Assembly: GCF_036170895.1 (NCBI RefSeq)
Contig: NZ_CP108036.1
Location: 5,449,501 to 5,513,500 of the forward strand
From: Streptomyces erythrochromogenes
GTDB lineage: Bacteria > Actinomycetota > Actinomycetes > Streptomycetales > Streptomycetaceae
Reading direction: 5' to 3'
DNA length: 64,000 nucleotides
The notes beneath the pieces were generated by a model. That model made no database searches. It saw only the letters and a list, made by a program, of their open reading frames with translations, and was not told where the DNA came from. Both the position numbers and the translations under genes were made by a program. Numbering within the stretch: position 1 is the first letter of the stretch; each line of letters opens with the position of its first letter. This document shows, piece by piece, positions 61,890 through 64,000 of this stretch.

Positions 61890-61914
61890 GGGGGGCTGCG
61901 CAGCCCCCCCCCCC
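61890..61914 (+). terminator. Terminator with 11-C run after pfkB-like gene
   Basis: GGGGGGCTGC followed by GCAGCCCCCC (61890-61909) is a perfect palindrome, and the C run continues to 61914. It is also prone to length variation. Confidence 0.6.
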
Positions 61915-62041
61915 GCGGGCCGGGGAGGGCGGTGAAAACCCCTCGGGGAAGCAGCGGCGGCGACGTACGCTTGGTACTCCGGAGGTCGTCGATCGGCGCG
62001 GCCCCTCAGCGGGAGGTATGCGCAGGCCACAGTGCCGGCCC

Positions 62042-63082
<1,041 letters not shown>

Positions 63083-63095
63083 AACCCAGCGCACC

Positions 63096-63593
63096 ATGTC
63101 GATCGACGTCAACAACGAGTCCGGAACCGAGGTCGACGAGCAGGCGATCCTCGACATCGCCCGTTACGCGCTCGCCCGGATGCGGATCCACCCGCTCTCG
63201 GAGCTCTCCGTCATCGTCATCGACGAGGACGCGATGGAGCAGCTCCACATCCAGTGGATGGACCTGCCCGGCCCGACCGACGTCATGTCCTTCCCGATGG
63301 ACGAGCTCCGTCCGCCGGGGAAGGACGAAGAGGAGCCCCCGCAGGGGCTCCTCGGCGACATCGTGCTCTGCCCCGAGGTCGCGAAGAAGCAGGGCGAGGA
63401 AGCCCCGACGCAGCACTCCATGGACGAGGAGCTCCAGCTCCTGACCGTCCACGGGGTGCTGCACCTGCTCGGGTACGACCACGAGGAGCCGGACGAGAAG
63501 GCCGAGATGTTCGGCCTCCAGGCGGCCATCGTGGACGGCTGGCGCGGTGAGCGCGGGCTGACCGGCCCGTCCCCGGCTCCCACCGTCTCGTGA
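63096..63593 (+). CDS. ybeY: Endoribonuclease YbeY
   Basis: 165 residues of the UPF0054 family. The zinc motif is [12 protein letters not shown], and DVMSFPMDE is the other conserved block. It processes rRNA and takes part in ribosome quality control. ATG 63096 lies 13 bases after phoH. The stop overlaps the GTG of the next gene. Confidence 0.95.
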   Translation: MSIDVNNESGTEVDEQAILDIARYALARMRIHPLSELSVIVIDEDAMEQLHIQWMDLPGPTDVMSFPMDELRPPGKDEEEPPQGLLGDIVLCPEVAKKQGEEAPTQHSMDEELQLLTVHGVLHLLGYDHEEPDEKAEMFGLQAAIVDGWRGERGLTGPSPAPTVS

Positions 63594-64000
63594 GCGCCCC
63601 GCAACTGATCACCGGCGCGGTGCTGCTGGTGGTCGTGGCCTGGTTCGCGGCGTGCGCGGAGTCGGGCATCGCCCGCATCTCGATCTTCCGCGCCGAGCAG
63701 GCCGTACGGGAGGGCAGGCGCGGCAGCGAGAAGCTCGCCCAGGTCGCCGGCGACCCCACCCGCTACCTCAACGTGGCGCTGCTGGTCCGGGTCACCTGCG
63801 AGATGGCGGCCGGGGTCCTCGTCACCTACGTCTGCCTCGACGAGTTCGGCGAGAACTGGACCGCGCTGCTCGTGGCAATCGCCGTGATGGTGCTGGTCTC
63901 CTTCGTCGCCGTGGGCGTCTCCCCGCGTACGATCGGCCGCCAGCACCCGCTGAACACGGCGACGGCGGCCGCGTACGTCCTCGTACCGCTCGCCAGGATC
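63590..64000 (+). CDS. CNNM/CorC (HlyC) family membrane protein (N-terminal part)
   Basis: The first 137 residues are visible, then the window ends. Several membrane helices of a DUF21/CNNM domain: [20 protein letters not shown], with the conserved small-residue Ser/Gly turn, and [22 protein letters not shown]. Members of this family are magnesium or cobalt efflux-type transporters with cytosolic CBS and CorC_HlyC domains, which lie outside the window. GTG 63590 overlaps the ybeY stop (GTGA), the usual phoH-ybeY-corC operon. Confidence 0.88.
   Translation, partial: MSAPQLITGAVLLVVVAWFAACAESGIARISIFRAEQAVREGRRGSEKLAQVAGDPTRYLNVALLVRVTCEMAAGVLVTYVCLDEFGENWTALLVAIAVMVLVSFVAVGVSPRTIGRQHPLNTATAAAYVLVPLARI

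Overview
The window looks like a stretch of chromosome from Streptomyces or a very close relative. The evidence is very high GC with G/C at almost every third codon position, frequent GTG starts, ATGA/GTGA-coupled genes, many apparently leaderless promoters, and a gene order I recognise from Streptomyces: mreC-mreD-pbp2-rodA, then rne-rplU-rpmA-obg, proB-proA, nadD-LCP-rsfS, leuS, comEA-comEC-holA, rpsT/lepA, hemW, hrcA-dnaJ2 and phoH-ybeY. No integrase, transposase, prophage or CRISPR array is visible, so this is core chromosome with a few lineage-specific insertions. Assignments rest on reading motifs and context; no database search was run.

Layout. 1-4568: the lateral-wall/spore-wall operon (mreC tail, mreD, class B PBP, SEDS polymerase). 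4618-6138: a CYTH-CHAD protein. 6212-16786: a conserved but functionally unclear block, with a B12-type radical SAM protein, a striking tandem-repeat membrane protein, a DUF2344 partner protein, RNase E/G with a repeat-rich N-terminus and a histone-like Lys/Ala tail, L21, L27 and the GTPase Obg. 16857-25290: a six-gene glycosyltransferase/glycopolymer cluster (GT2, galE, GT4, a two-domain TagF-like polymerase, GtrB-like, GtrA-like) organised around a divergent promoter with a large perfect dyad. 25387-28488: proB, a small hypothetical gene, proA. 28566-35304: two membrane proteins sharing the same cytosolic motif, an M48 peptidase, a 55-aa membrane peptide, nadD, an atypical LCP/LytR_C protein, rsfS and a histidine phosphatase. 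35429-36081: two identical tRNA-Ala(GGC) genes flanking a 77-aa Cys4 protein. 36184-39200: leuS behind a leader peptide with three consecutive Leu codons and an intrinsic terminator. 39336-47008: a coiled-coil membrane protein, DegV, comEA, comEC (stop codon apparently lost), YceI, a small acidic protein and holA. 47256-53145: rpsT, lepA, an acyl-CoA ligase and hemW. 53161-53425: a decayed Uma2-like gene. 53403-57279: DUF3097, an MBL hydrolase, and CIRCE-hrcA-dnaJ2. 57435-64000: an NMO-type enzyme, rsmE, HIT, RNase Z, a PfkB kinase, phoH, ybeY and the start of a CNNM/CorC transporter.

Themes. Much of the window concerns building the cell envelope (mre genes, PBP2, SEDS, glycosyltransferases, LCP protein, membrane proteins) and making or quality-controlling ribosomes and RNA (RNase E/G, L21, L27, Obg, RsfS, S20, LepA, RsmE, RNase Z, PhoH, YbeY, LeuS). 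The items most worth following up are the leuS attenuator, two apparent CTG start codons, the 19-residue-repeat protein inside the radical SAM/RNase E block, the twin VVFDEDFVR membrane proteins, and the 46-bp dyad between the two glycopolymer operons.
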